DNA of 64,000 nucleotides from Sulfopaludibacter sp035606355 (GCA_035606355.1 DATNFO010000061.1:62001-126000), one strand, 5' to 3'. Positions 48,948 to 57,570 are shown, counted from the first letter of the stretch. The notes: generated by a model not told the origin, from the sequence alone. Made by a program: numbers and translations.

Positions 48948-48959
48948 ACGTTGTACGTA
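48931..48959. promoter_or_regulatory. candidate PadR operator
   Basis: Direct repeats TTACGTCGTGCG (48931-48942) and TTACGTTGTACG (48946-48957), 15 bp apart, with the perfect inverted repeat TACGT-TGT-ACGTA at 48947-48959. They cover the -10 box and the transcription start. Confidence 0.5.
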
Positions 48960-48962
48960 GCA

Positions 48963-49250
48963 ATGAGCGACGCGACTTTATTGGTTCTATCGAGCCTCGC
49001 AGGTGGCGACAAACACGGTTACGCCATCATGGAGGACGTCGAGGCGTTCGCCGGAAAGCGGCTCGGTCCGGGCACCTTGTACGGCGCGATCGGCCGGCTG
49101 GAAGAATGCGGCTGGATCGCCCCGGTGGGTCCGCGCGACCGCCGGCAGCCCTACCGTCTGACCGCCGCCGGCCGCGATTATCTGGAAGCGCAGGTCTCCG
49201 ATATCGGCCGCGTGCTCAAGACCGCCGCGCAAAGGTTGAACCACGCATGA
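48963..49250 (+). CDS. PadR family transcriptional regulator
   Basis: 95 residues from ATG 48963. Short PadR protein: LLVLSSLAGGDKHGYAIMEDVEAFAGKRLGPGTLYGAIGRLEECGWIAPV, then RRQPYRLTAAGRDYLEAQVSDIGRVLKTA. An in-frame ATG at 48900 lies upstream of the promoter and is excluded. Overlaps the following gene as ATGA, so the two are coupled. The partner here is not an ordinary ADOP permease but a prefix/Wzz-like fusion. Confidence 0.92.
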   Translation: MSDATLLVLSSLAGGDKHGYAIMEDVEAFAGKRLGPGTLYGAIGRLEECGWIAPVGPRDRRQPYRLTAAGRDYLEAQVSDIGRVLKTAAQRLNHA

Positions 49251-50599
49251 AACGACTGGCGAGGATCGTGGTTCTGCTTTACTCGCCCCCGTGGCGCGCC
49301 CGTTATGGCGAGGAACTCGAAGCGCTCATCGAAGACGCCGGCGCGCGCTGGACGGATTGCTTTGACTTGCTGAAAGGAGCCCTCATGTCTCATCTGCGCG
49401 TGAAATCGTGGGTCACGGCGGCGATCGTGTGTGCCGCCGCGGGGCTGGCGGTCGCCGCCGGAATTGCCTTGCAGGCGCCGGCTCGCTACATCGCCCGGTC
49501 AGAACTGGTTTTGGCCGGCAGCGACCCTTATCAGAGATCGGCGGAATTGCGCAACGCCGAATCCCAGGTTTTGAGCCGCTCGCGCCTCAACGAGATGGTG
49601 GAGCGCGATGGGTTGTATCCCGCCGAGCGGGAGAAGCTTCCGCTGGAAGACGTCGTTCAGCGCATGCGGGAGAAGGATCTGAGCGTCGTGCCTTCGGGCG
49701 CTCGCGTGAACGTGACGTTCACGTATCCCAGTGCAGAATCTGCGCGGCGGGTGGCCCTCGAAGTCGCCCGCGATCTCGCTGTCGCCGCGCGCGCCCCGGA
49801 AGTTTCCGAGGCAGCCCGTCCCGTTCGCGAAGGCGGCCGCGTGGTGCGCTCCGCCGCGCTCGGTGCCGCAATCGGACTCGCGGCCGCCCTTCTGGCCATG
49901 AGCCTCTGGCGCTGGACCGTCGCCTCCCTCTGGATTCTCAGTTTTGGGCTGATTTTTCTCGCAATTTATGCCTCCTGGCCTGTCTTATACATGTCTAAAT
50001 CGACTCTGGCGGTTCGCGATGCCCGGGAATCAGCCGCGGTTCGGCAAGCTTTGCAGGATAGGTTCTGGCTGAACAGGCTCATCGTGCGGCCGAACTTGCA
50101 TCTTTATGAGGCGGAGCGCCGTCGCCAGCCTATGGAAAAACTGGTCCAGCGTGCACTTGAGTCAACGCAGATTACCGAATCGCCGGACGCACCCGGGATG
50201 GTGAGAATCTCCTTTAAATTAAGGGGTCCGGCGTTCGCCTCGTCGCAAGACGATGCGACCGCCAGGCTGACTCAAAGCGTTTTGCGCGAGATGATCATAC
50301 ACGCAATGGAAGACTCCGTGATCCGCCACCGCAAACAAAATGCGTCCGCTCCAGCGCCCCCGTACGGCATGCCCGCGGGCCAGCATCCGGCCGATTCTCC
50401 CCCCATCACCGTGGTCGATCCGGCAAGTTTGCCCGACTCGCCCGATCTAGACAGGTCTAGTACAGGTTATTTTGCGGCAGGCGCCGCAATTTTGGCCGCA
50501 ATTGGATTTTTCATCCGGCGGCGGAAGCGCAGGATCAATGGCCGGGCGGCAAATCAAGAGCCGGATTCCGCGGGAAGAATCCCCATGGAACCAGCTTGA
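49247..50599 (+). CDS. ADOP-prefix fused to a duplicated Wzz/GNVR-like membrane protein
   Basis: 450 residues from ATG 49247. Residues 1-50 (RIVVLLYSPPWRARYGEELEALIEDAGARWTD) match the N-terminal prefix of the ADOP permease at 7479-10076. Instead of FtsX blocks there follow TM1 (AAIVCAAAGLAVAAGIAL), an extracytoplasmic chain-length-determinant-like domain (YIARSELVLAGSDPY...LNEMVERDGLYPAEREKLPLEDVVQRM) and TM2-TM3. A second copy of the same domain follows (YMSKSTLAVRD...LNRLIVRPNLHLYEAERRRQPMEKLVQRA), then a Ser/Pro linker and TM4 with RRRKRR. A role in sensing or polysaccharide length control is inferred only from the domain type. Its end overlaps the convergent amine oxidase gene by 65 nt. 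Confidence 0.87.
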   Translation: MKRLARIVVLLYSPPWRARYGEELEALIEDAGARWTDCFDLLKGALMSHLRVKSWVTAAIVCAAAGLAVAAGIALQAPARYIARSELVLAGSDPYQRSAELRNAESQVLSRSRLNEMVERDGLYPAEREKLPLEDVVQRMREKDLSVVPSGARVNVTFTYPSAESARRVALEVARDLAVAARAPEVSEAARPVREGGRVVRSAALGAAIGLAAALLAMSLWRWTVASLWILSFGLIFLAIYASWPVLYMSKSTLAVRDARESAAVRQALQDRFWLNRLIVRPNLHLYEAERRRQPMEKLVQRALESTQITESPDAPGMVRISFKLRGPAFASSQDDATARLTQSVLREMIIHAMEDSVIRHRKQNASAPAPPYGMPAGQHPADSPPITVVDPASLPDSPDLDRSSTGYFAAGAAILAAIGFFIRRRKRRINGRAANQEPDSAGRIPMEPA

Positions 50600-52409
50600 A
50601 ACCCGCTGCGTGCACCGGCATTACGGGCCAATCTTCGGGGCGCGGGTTGTGCGTGATCCCCATCGTGTACCACAGCACGACATCCTTTCCATCGAGCGGG
50701 CGGTTGGCGCTGGTCCACTTCGGCAGGCCGTCGCCGCCGTGGCTTTGGTTCGGGTAATCGCCGGCGGCATAGATTTCATCGTCCGCAAACTGCGTCACCC
50801 AGAGGTGCGCGTTGAGGAAGCCGGCGCGCTTGCGAACCCACGAATCCGGCGCCGCGAAGGGCACCGCGTTTTCTCCGGGCAGCAGCGCGTATCCGGCGTG
50901 CGTCGCCGGATTCTCGACAATCCACTTGCGGCTTGTCTCCAGACTCAACATCCGCTGCGCCTGCTTTTCGTTGGCGAGCGGCGTTTCCTGCATGACGAAT
51001 GCGTTGTGATACGGATTGTTTTTGCCGGGCGGCTCGGGCTCGCTGTTCATCTCCACGACGCGGTTCGCCGCGCCGTCCACGTCCATATCGAGGCGGAAGC
51101 TGAAGAAGTGCTGATGGTGGACGGCATCGATATTCTTTTCGATGATGTGGCCGTGCGGATCGTGCGCGCCTTCGGCGACCGCTTTCACGGCCATGATTCC
51201 GGTGAGCGCGACGCGCATCTCCAGCGTGCCGTCCTGGTGAAAGATCCATTCGAAGCCGTACTCATAGTTGCCGGGCTGGCTGAAGTAACTCACCACTAAC
51301 TCGCGGCTGCGCCGTACGCTATCGGCGTGCTTCCACTCGACGCCCGCGTCGCGCTCGTAAATCGCCACGGCTCCGGGAATGATACCGGGCGCGCCGGCTT
51401 CGTTTGCCATGACGGCATCGAACACCTCGCAATTTTCCGGACAATCCACGCCCACCTTCAGCGGACTCGCCGTCTGCCCGAGCCCCAGCTCGCCGACGTC
51501 AAAACTATTGCGGAAAAACCAGCCGGCGCTGGGGTCGCCATAAGGCACCACCATCTCCGAGAGCGAGCCGCGATAGAGCACGCTTCGCTCGCGCCCGCCG
51601 TCCTCGTAACCGACGGTGTAGAGCACGAGGCCTTCGCGCGGATGGAGGCCGTAGCGAAAATGCCATTTCTGCCAGCGCACTTCGTTGCCGGCCACCTGAA
51701 AGCCGAAACCCTCGGGCTGCGTGATGCGGATAGGTCCGGGGAGCGCCCGCCACGGCCGCAGGGCGGCTGCATTGAACTGATCGTTATTGGCAGGCACGGG
51801 CACGTTGCGGTCGATATCGAGCACGTCCAGCACGCGCCGCTTCGTCAGATCGACGTGGGCCACGATGCCTTCCACGGGATGCGCGTAGATGTTGCTGCCG
51901 AAGCCGGAATCGTATGGCACTGCGCGGACGATGCGATCCTCTTCGGTGCCCGGCAGCGCGAAGTATCCGGCGCTCCAACTCATCACGCTGACGCGATCGG
52001 GGTTGCGAATGCCGCGCTCGCGCAAGGCACGCTCCCAGCGCGGGTCGGCGCGGACGATGGTGTCGGCGAGATCGGAATCGGAGTCGGTGATTCCCGGCTG
52101 CACGTGCGGAATTTCCTTCCAGGATTGCAGGCGGCCGGCGCTCAGATCGGCGACGCCTTCATAGGTGCGGTTGGCTGAGGGGTCGTAGATGATGGCGAAA
52201 GCGCGGCGTGGCCCCGGCTGTCCGCGCAGGACGAGTTCCTTCGGCGGCTCCTGCAGGGTCAACTGGCTGAAGCGCGCCGCCGGTGGAAGCTTGCCGGAGC
52301 TTTTGAAAATGGCGGTCGCGGCGCGCACTTCTTCGACAGAGAGCGGTGCAAACGGGTTGGCCGCCTGCAGCGCGGTGCAGACGAGTAACAGAAGCGAGGC
52401 GCGCAACAT
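50535..52409 (-). CDS. copper-containing (TPQ) primary amine oxidase
   Basis: 624 residues with signal peptide MLRASLLLLVCTALQAA. Catalytic features: Tyr382 in SQPGNYEYGFEW is the residue that self-oxidises to topaquinone (N-Y-D/E-Y motif); Asp304 in FRNSFDVGELGLG is the base; copper ligands His432 and His434 are in HHQHFFSFRLDMDVDG, and the third His is in TMGITHNPRPEDWPVMP. It oxidises primary amines to aldehydes with release of ammonia and hydrogen peroxide, here in the periplasm. TAGACT lies 7 nt before the ATG. Confidence 0.95.
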   Translation of the reverse strand: MLRASLLLLVCTALQAANPFAPLSVEEVRAATAIFKSSGKLPPAARFSQLTLQEPPKELVLRGQPGPRRAFAIIYDPSANRTYEGVADLSAGRLQSWKEIPHVQPGITDSDSDLADTIVRADPRWERALRERGIRNPDRVSVMSWSAGYFALPGTEEDRIVRAVPYDSGFGSNIYAHPVEGIVAHVDLTKRRVLDVLDIDRNVPVPANNDQFNAAALRPWRALPGPIRITQPEGFGFQVAGNEVRWQKWHFRYGLHPREGLVLYTVGYEDGGRERSVLYRGSLSEMVVPYGDPSAGWFFRNSFDVGELGLGQTASPLKVGVDCPENCEVFDAVMANEAGAPGIIPGAVAIYERDAGVEWKHADSVRRSRELVVSYFSQPGNYEYGFEWIFHQDGTLEMRVALTGIMAVKAVAEGAHDPHGHIIEKNIDAVHHQHFFSFRLDMDVDGAANRVVEMNSEPEPPGKNNPYHNAFVMQETPLANEKQAQRMLSLETSRKWIVENPATHAGYALLPGENAVPFAAPDSWVRKRAGFLNAHLWVTQFADDEIYAAGDYPNQSHGGDGLPKWTSANRPLDGKDVVLWYTMGITHNPRPEDWPVMPVHAAGFKLVPWGFFPRNPALDLPPGH

Positions 52410-52432
52410 GAATCCCAGTCTAGCGCCATGCA

Positions 52433-52506
52433 GTATGTACCGGCCTCCCGGCCGGTACAGGTCGCGCGGAGCGCGACTTCGATCGGTCAGGAGACCGGTC
52501 GGTACT
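52433..52506. repeat. modular palindromic element, version B copy 3 (with third hairpin)
   Basis: GTACCGGCC-TCCC-GGCCGGTAC (52437-52458), then GTCGCGCGGAGCGCGAC (52461-52477, identical to the second hairpin of version A copy 2), then GACCGGTC/GATCGGTC and GGTAC sequences to 52504. Separates the amine oxidase start from the E2 gene end. Confidence 0.82.
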
Positions 52507-52507
52507 T

Positions 52508-53875
52508 TTACAGGACTTCTTCGGACCAGCCTTCGAGCACTTGCTTCAGCCTGGTCATGAACTGATCTGCCAGCGCTCCGTCGATGAGGCGATGGTCGAA
52601 GCTGAGGGAAAGATGGCAGATGGAGCGAATGGCGATGGCGTCGTCGATCACTACCGGCGTCTTGTCCACCGTGCCGACTCCGAGGATCGCCACTTGCGGT
52701 TGATTGATCACCGGGGTGCCGATCATGCTGCCGAAGCTGCCGAAGTTGGTGATGGAGAACGTGCCGCCGACCACTTCGTCGGGCTTGAGCTGGCGGGAGC
52801 GCGCGCGTGTGGCGAGGTCGACTATGGACCGCTGCAACCCGAGCACATTCTTCTCATCGGCCGCGCGAATCACCGGCACGATGAGGCCGCCTTCGAGCGC
52901 CACCGCGATCCCGATGTTGATCTCGTTGTGGTAGATGATGTTGTTGTTATCGAGCGAGGCGTTGAGCAACGGATATTGCCGTAACGCCGCGACAGCCGCG
53001 CGCGTGATGAACGGCAGGTAGGTCAACGAGAAGCCGTACTGCTGCTGGAAGACCGACTTGTTCCGCTCGCGCGTCTTGGCGACGGCCGTCATATCGACGC
53101 GATGAATGGTAGTGACGTGCGCCGAGGTGTGCTTGCTCATCACCATGTGCTCGGCGATTTTGATGCGCATGGTGCTCATGGGCTCGATGCGCGTCCTGGC
53201 GGCGCCGCCCGGGGGCAGGGGCGCGAACTGCTGTTGCTGAGGCGGAGCTTGCTGAGGCGGCGGCTGCGGAGGCGGAGCTTGCGGAGCGGGGGCTTGCGGC
53301 GCGGCAGGCTTGGGAGCCTGCGAAGCACCCGACGACAGGTAGGCTTCGACATCCTGTTTGGTGATGCGGCCACCGGCGCCGGTGCCCTTCACGCGGTTCA
53401 AATCGATATTGTTCTCGCGCGCCATCTTACGCACGAGCGGGGAAAGCGGACCAGCGGGTTCGCCGGCCTGAGCGGTGTCTTCCACCTGCTGAGGCGCGGG
53501 AGTAGGCGGCATTGTTTCGGCCGCGGCCATGGTGGGCTCGGGTTTCGGAGGAGCAGCCGGCGGCGCCGGAGCGGCGGCCGGAGGAGCGGGAGGCGCCTGT
53601 TGGGCGGCCGGCTGAGCGGCCGGTTTGGCCGCCGCGCCGCCTCCTTCATCGATTCTCGCCACAACTGTATTGATGCCGACGGTCTTGCCTTCTTCCACCA
53701 GCACTTCACCGAGCGTGCCCGCCGCGGGGGAGGGGATTTCGGTATCCACCTTATCGGTGGAAATCTCGAAGAGCGGTTCGTCGCGCTCCACACGGTCGCC
53801 GGGCTTCTTGAGCCACTTGGTCAGCGTCCCTTCGACAATGCTCTCGCCCATCTGGGGCATCACTACGTCGGTCAT
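52508..53875 (-). CDS. 2-oxoacid dehydrogenase E2 (dihydrolipoamide acyltransferase)
   Basis: 455 residues. Lipoyl domain 1-78 with Lys42 in EISTDKVDTEIPSP; a long Pro/Ala/Gln linker; peripheral E3-binding domain (SPLVRKMARENNIDLNRVKGTGAGGRITKQDVEAYL); a second Pro/Gln-rich linker; catalytic domain with His428 and Asp432 in FDHRLIDGA. One lipoyl domain only. It transfers an acyl group to CoA in a pyruvate-, oxoglutarate- or branched-chain-type complex; the acyl specificity is not evident. No E1 gene is in the window. One nt after lipB. Confidence 0.95.
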   Translation of the reverse strand: MTDVVMPQMGESIVEGTLTKWLKKPGDRVERDEPLFEISTDKVDTEIPSPAAGTLGEVLVEEGKTVGINTVVARIDEGGGAAAKPAAQPAAQQAPPAPPAAAPAPPAAPPKPEPTMAAAETMPPTPAPQQVEDTAQAGEPAGPLSPLVRKMARENNIDLNRVKGTGAGGRITKQDVEAYLSSGASQAPKPAAPQAPAPQAPPPQPPPQQAPPQQQQFAPLPPGGAARTRIEPMSTMRIKIAEHMVMSKHTSAHVTTIHRVDMTAVAKTRERNKSVFQQQYGFSLTYLPFITRAAVAALRQYPLLNASLDNNNIIYHNEINIGIAVALEGGLIVPVIRAADEKNVLGLQRSIVDLATRARSRQLKPDEVVGGTFSITNFGSFGSMIGTPVINQPQVAILGVGTVDKTPVVIDDAIAIRSICHLSLSFDHRLIDGALADQFMTRLKQVLEGWSEEVL

Positions 53876-54553
53876 TTAGTCCTCTCTCTTTCCGGCTGCG
53901 AGCGCCTCGCGCTCCAGCAGCATGTGGCACTCGAAAATGCGGCAGAAGTGAACCGCGAGTTTTTGCGAAACTTCGTCCAGCGCGGCGCGGACGCCGAGCT
54001 GCGCCATGCTGGTGACGGGCTTGGTCAATCCGCACGGCACGATGTACTGGAAATAGCTTAAATCGGTATGCACGTTCAAAGCGAATCCGTGCGAAGTCAC
54101 CCAACGGCTGAGATGTACGCCGATGGCGGCGATTTTCCGCTCGCCCACCCACACACCGGTGAGCTTGGGAATGCGTCCGGCTTCGATTCCGTACTCGGCC
54201 AGCGTATCGATGATGGCTTGCTCGATGCCGCGCACGTAGGCTCCGACATCGCGCTTCCAGTCGCGCAGATCGAGAATCGGATAGCCGACCAGCTGCCCGG
54301 GGCCGTGATAGGTCACGTCGCCGCCGCGGTCCGTGGGGTAGAAAGAAATACCGGCGCGCGCGAGGACATCGTCTCCCGCGAGCAGGTTTTCCATGTGCCC
54401 GTTCCGGCCGAGCGTGATGACGTGCGGGTGCTCCAGCAGCAACAGATGATCCGGCGAGTCACCGGCTTTGCGCGCTGCCACCAGCTCCTGTTGCAGCAGC
54501 AGGGCATCCGCGTAAGAAATGCGCCCGAGTTCGCGAACGCAGCAATTACGCAT
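53876..54553 (-). CDS. lipB: lipoyl(octanoyl) transferase LipB
   Basis: 225 residues. DHLLLLEHPHVITLGRNG, RGGDVTYHGPGQLVGYPILDLRDW, catalytic Lys in VGERKIAAIGVHLSRWVTSHGFALNV and catalytic Cys in YFQYIVPCGL. It moves octanoyl groups from acyl carrier protein to lipoyl domains, and so serves the E2 protein encoded next. Starts 8 nt inside the end of lpdA; operon lpdA-lipB-E2. The C-terminus carries about 15 extra residues (LLEREALAAGKRED). Confidence 0.96.
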   Translation of the reverse strand: MRNCCVRELGRISYADALLLQQELVAARKAGDSPDHLLLLEHPHVITLGRNGHMENLLAGDDVLARAGISFYPTDRGGDVTYHGPGQLVGYPILDLRDWKRDVGAYVRGIEQAIIDTLAEYGIEAGRIPKLTGVWVGERKIAAIGVHLSRWVTSHGFALNVHTDLSYFQYIVPCGLTKPVTSMAQLGVRAALDEVSQKLAVHFCRIFECHMLLEREALAAGKRED

Positions 54554-55940
54554 TGATGGAAAGGCCGTACACTGCGTTAAACGCCTCGCCCACGGCTTCG
54601 TAGAGTGTGGGATGCGCGTGAATGGTCTGCATCATGACGTCCACGGTGGCTTCGGCTTCCATGGCCGCAACGGCTTCGGCGACGAGCTCGAAACCTTCGG
54701 GCCCGATGATGTGCACGCCCAGGATTTCGCCGTGCTCCTCATCGGCGACCACCTTGATGAAGCCATCGTGATGGCCCAGGATGGTGGCGCGGCTGTTGCC
54801 GGCGAACGGGAAGCGGCCCACTTTCACTTTGCGGCCCTGCGCCTTGGCCTGAGCTTCGGTGAGGCCGACGCTGCCGATACCGGGTTCGGTGTAGGTGCAG
54901 CCGGGAATGCGGGTTTTATTGATCGGCACGGCCGGCTTACCGGCCATGTGGGCCACGGCGATCATGCCTTCGCGAGTGGCCACGTGCGCCAGTTGCGGGG
55001 TTCCGGCCACGACATCGCCTATGGCATAAACGCCAGGCTCGGCGGTCTGCTGATTGGCGTCCACTTTGATGAAGCCGCGATCCAACTGCACCTTGGTGTT
55101 CTCGAGCCCGATGTTTTCGGTGTTGGGTTTGCGGCCGACGGCCACGAGTAGTTTTTCGGCCTCGAGCTGTTCCTGCTTGCCGTCCTTGGTGGTGAGGGTG
55201 AGCTTCACGCCGCTGCCGGTTTTCTGAATGTTCTCCGCGCGCGCTCCGGTTTCCACGCGAATCTTCTGTTTCTTGAACGCGCGCTCGAGTTCCTTGGAGA
55301 CGTCCTCGTCCTCGACGGGAACAATGCGCGGCAGCATTTCGACGACGGTGACATCCGTGCCGAAACGCTTAAAGATGGATGCGAATTCGACGCCGACCGC
55401 GCCCGCGCCGATCACGATGAGGCTTTTGGGCACCGCGGTGAGATTCAGAATCTCGACGTTGGTGAGGATGAACTCGGGGTCGGGCTGCAGGCCCGGAATC
55501 ATGCGCGCTTCGCTGCCGGTGGCGATGATGATGTTTTTAGCCTCCAGCGTCTGTGTGCCGGATTCGCCCTTCACTTCCACTTTGCCGCCGCCTTTCAGCG
55601 TGGCGAAGCCGGAGATGCGCTCCACTTTGGCGCGTTTGAGCAGCATCTCGACGCCCTTGGAGTGTTTATTGACGATGCCGTCCTTGCGGTCCTTGACCTT
55701 GGGATATTCGAGGCGCGGATTCTCGCAGGCGATGCCTTCGGCGTCCGAATGCACGAAGCGCTGCCAGACGTCGGCCGTCTGGAGGAGGCTTTTTGTGGGA
55801 ATGCAGCCGACCAGGAGACACGTGCCCCCCAGCTTTTGCTGCTTTTCAACGAGCGCCGTTTTGAGGCCGAACTGGCCGGCGCGGATAGCTGCGGAGTAGC
55901 CGCCGGGACCACTCCCGATAACAATCAGATCGTATGGCAC
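54546..55940 (-). CDS. lpdA: dihydrolipoyl dehydrogenase (E3)
   Basis: 464 residues from GTG 55940. FAD site YDLIVIGSGPGGYSAAIRAGQFG, redox disulfide Cys41-Cys46 in GGTCLLVGCIPTKSLL, NAD site IVIGAGAVGVEFASIFKRFG, and the interface His-Glu pair region TIHAHPTLYEAVGEAFNA. It reoxidises the dihydrolipoyl arm of E2 with NAD. First gene of the lpdA-lipB-E2 operon. Confidence 0.97.
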   Translation of the reverse strand: MPYDLIVIGSGPGGYSAAIRAGQFGLKTALVEKQQKLGGTCLLVGCIPTKSLLQTADVWQRFVHSDAEGIACENPRLEYPKVKDRKDGIVNKHSKGVEMLLKRAKVERISGFATLKGGGKVEVKGESGTQTLEAKNIIIATGSEARMIPGLQPDPEFILTNVEILNLTAVPKSLIVIGAGAVGVEFASIFKRFGTDVTVVEMLPRIVPVEDEDVSKELERAFKKQKIRVETGARAENIQKTGSGVKLTLTTKDGKQEQLEAEKLLVAVGRKPNTENIGLENTKVQLDRGFIKVDANQQTAEPGVYAIGDVVAGTPQLAHVATREGMIAVAHMAGKPAVPINKTRIPGCTYTEPGIGSVGLTEAQAKAQGRKVKVGRFPFAGNSRATILGHHDGFIKVVADEEHGEILGVHIIGPEGFELVAEAVAAMEAEATVDVMMQTIHAHPTLYEAVGEAFNAVYGLSINA

Positions 55941-55994
55941 TTTTTTCCATTCTATACGTCACCGGCTGGAAACCGGGCGCGTCTACCATCAAAG

Positions 55995-57353
55995 ATGAAA
56001 CGGTTGCCGATTCTACTGATGCTGGCCGCGGTTTGCGGATTCACCCAGGGCCGCGCGCCTGCCGCACAGAAGAAAGCCGCGGCGGCGGCGCCTGCCAAGT
56101 GGCCGATCGAAGCCCTCAAAGTTGAGGGTAACAAACTCTTTACGTCCGCCCAAGTGGTGGCGGTCACGGGACTGAAAATAGGGCAGATGGCGGGGAAAGC
56201 CGATTTCGACGCGGCGCGCGACCGCTTGCTGGCCAGCGGCGCGTTCGAAACCGCGGGCTACCAGTTCGCGGCGGACCCGAACGGCAAGGGTTATGTGGCG
56301 ACTTTTCAGGTGACCGAGACGCCGACCTTTTTCCCGGTGCACTTCCAGGAACTGCCCGCGCCGCCGCGCGAGCTGGAAGGGGTGCTGCTGGCGCACGATC
56401 CGCTGTTTGCGATCGGCAAGATGCCAGGCACGAAAAACATTCTGGCCCGCGACGCCAAATGGATCGAAGATTATCTGGCGAGCAAAGGCACGCCGGAGAA
56501 GGTGCGGGCCGAGGTCAGCAGCATCGGTCCGGATCAATTCGAGATTGTGTTCCGGCCGGACCGCAATCCACCGGCGGTGGCGCGGATCGCATTCGAAAGC
56601 GCGGACGCCGGGCACAAACTGGTAATTCCGGAGGCGGCGCTGCAGGATGCGATCTGGACGTCGGCGGTGGGGATGCCGTATACGGAGGCGGGGGTGCGCG
56701 AGGTGCTGAACGCCGGAATCAAACCGCTGTACGAAGCGCGCGGGCGGCTGAACGTTTCATTCCCGAGCATGCGCACGGAGCCGGCGAAGGACGTCACGGG
56801 GCTGAAGGTGACGGTGACGTTGGATGAAGGAGCGGTGTACACGCTGGGGACGGTGGCGATTGTCACGGCAAGTCCGGTGGACCCCGCGGTTCTGCTCAAA
56901 CAGGGGGATTTCAAAGGGAAGGACATCGCGAATTTCGCGCGTGTCGGCGAGGGGCTGGAGCGGATTCGGAAGGCGCTGCGGCGCGGCGGCTATCTCGACG
57001 CGAAGGTCACGAGCGAGCGGAAACTGAACGACGAGAAGAAGACGGTGGATGTGGCGGTGTCGATCGACCCGGGTCCGCAGTACACGATGGGGAAGGTGCA
57101 ATTCACGGGCCTGGATCTGGAGGGTGAGGCTGAGATGAAGCGCATGTGGACGCTCACGATGGGCAAGCCGTTTAACCCCGAGTATCCGGACGTTTTCCTG
57201 AAGGCGATCAAGGACGAGGGGGTGTTCGATCACCTGGGGAATTCGAAGGCGGATACGAAGGTGAATGCGGCGGATCATAGCGTGGACGTGACGCTGGTGT
57301 TTAAGGGCGACGATGCGGGGAAGGTGAATCGACGGGGCCGGGGCGGGATGTAG
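55995..57353 (+). CDS. secreted POTRA-repeat protein without a beta-barrel
   Basis: 452 residues from ATG 55995, signal peptide RLPILLMLAAVCGFTQG. Four POTRA-like units are readable: IEALKVEGNKLFTSAQVVAVTGLKIGQ, VARIAFESADAGHKLVIPEAALQ, YTLGTVAIVTASPVDPAVLLKQGDFKGKDIAN and YTMGKVQFTGLDLEGEAEMKRMWTLTMGKPF. BamA/TamA proteins carry these before a 300-residue outer-membrane barrel; here the chain ends after the POTRAs in NRRGRGGM. Probably a periplasmic partner of an outer-membrane assembly machine. Divergent from lpdA with 54 nt between. Confidence 0.86.
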   Translation: MKRLPILLMLAAVCGFTQGRAPAAQKKAAAAAPAKWPIEALKVEGNKLFTSAQVVAVTGLKIGQMAGKADFDAARDRLLASGAFETAGYQFAADPNGKGYVATFQVTETPTFFPVHFQELPAPPRELEGVLLAHDPLFAIGKMPGTKNILARDAKWIEDYLASKGTPEKVRAEVSSIGPDQFEIVFRPDRNPPAVARIAFESADAGHKLVIPEAALQDAIWTSAVGMPYTEAGVREVLNAGIKPLYEARGRLNVSFPSMRTEPAKDVTGLKVTVTLDEGAVYTLGTVAIVTASPVDPAVLLKQGDFKGKDIANFARVGEGLERIRKALRRGGYLDAKVTSERKLNDEKKTVDVAVSIDPGPQYTMGKVQFTGLDLEGEAEMKRMWTLTMGKPFNPEYPDVFLKAIKDEGVFDHLGNSKADTKVNAADHSVDVTLVFKGDDAGKVNRRGRGGM

Positions 57354-57570
57354 GTGGAGGGAGAGTAATGACTTACATCTTGCCGGTAGTTTGTCGGCCG
57401 GCGCTGCCGAAGAGCCTCAAGCAAAATGGAAGCATGAAGACGTTCAGCGAGTTTGTAGAAGTCGAAGGCGAAGCGCTCTAGGAAATGGGGAATGTCTTTC
57501 CGAAGCACACCGGCTTGTGGCGGACCCAAGGCGTTTTGGGGAGTAATTGGTTCCGTTGTCAGGAGATCGG

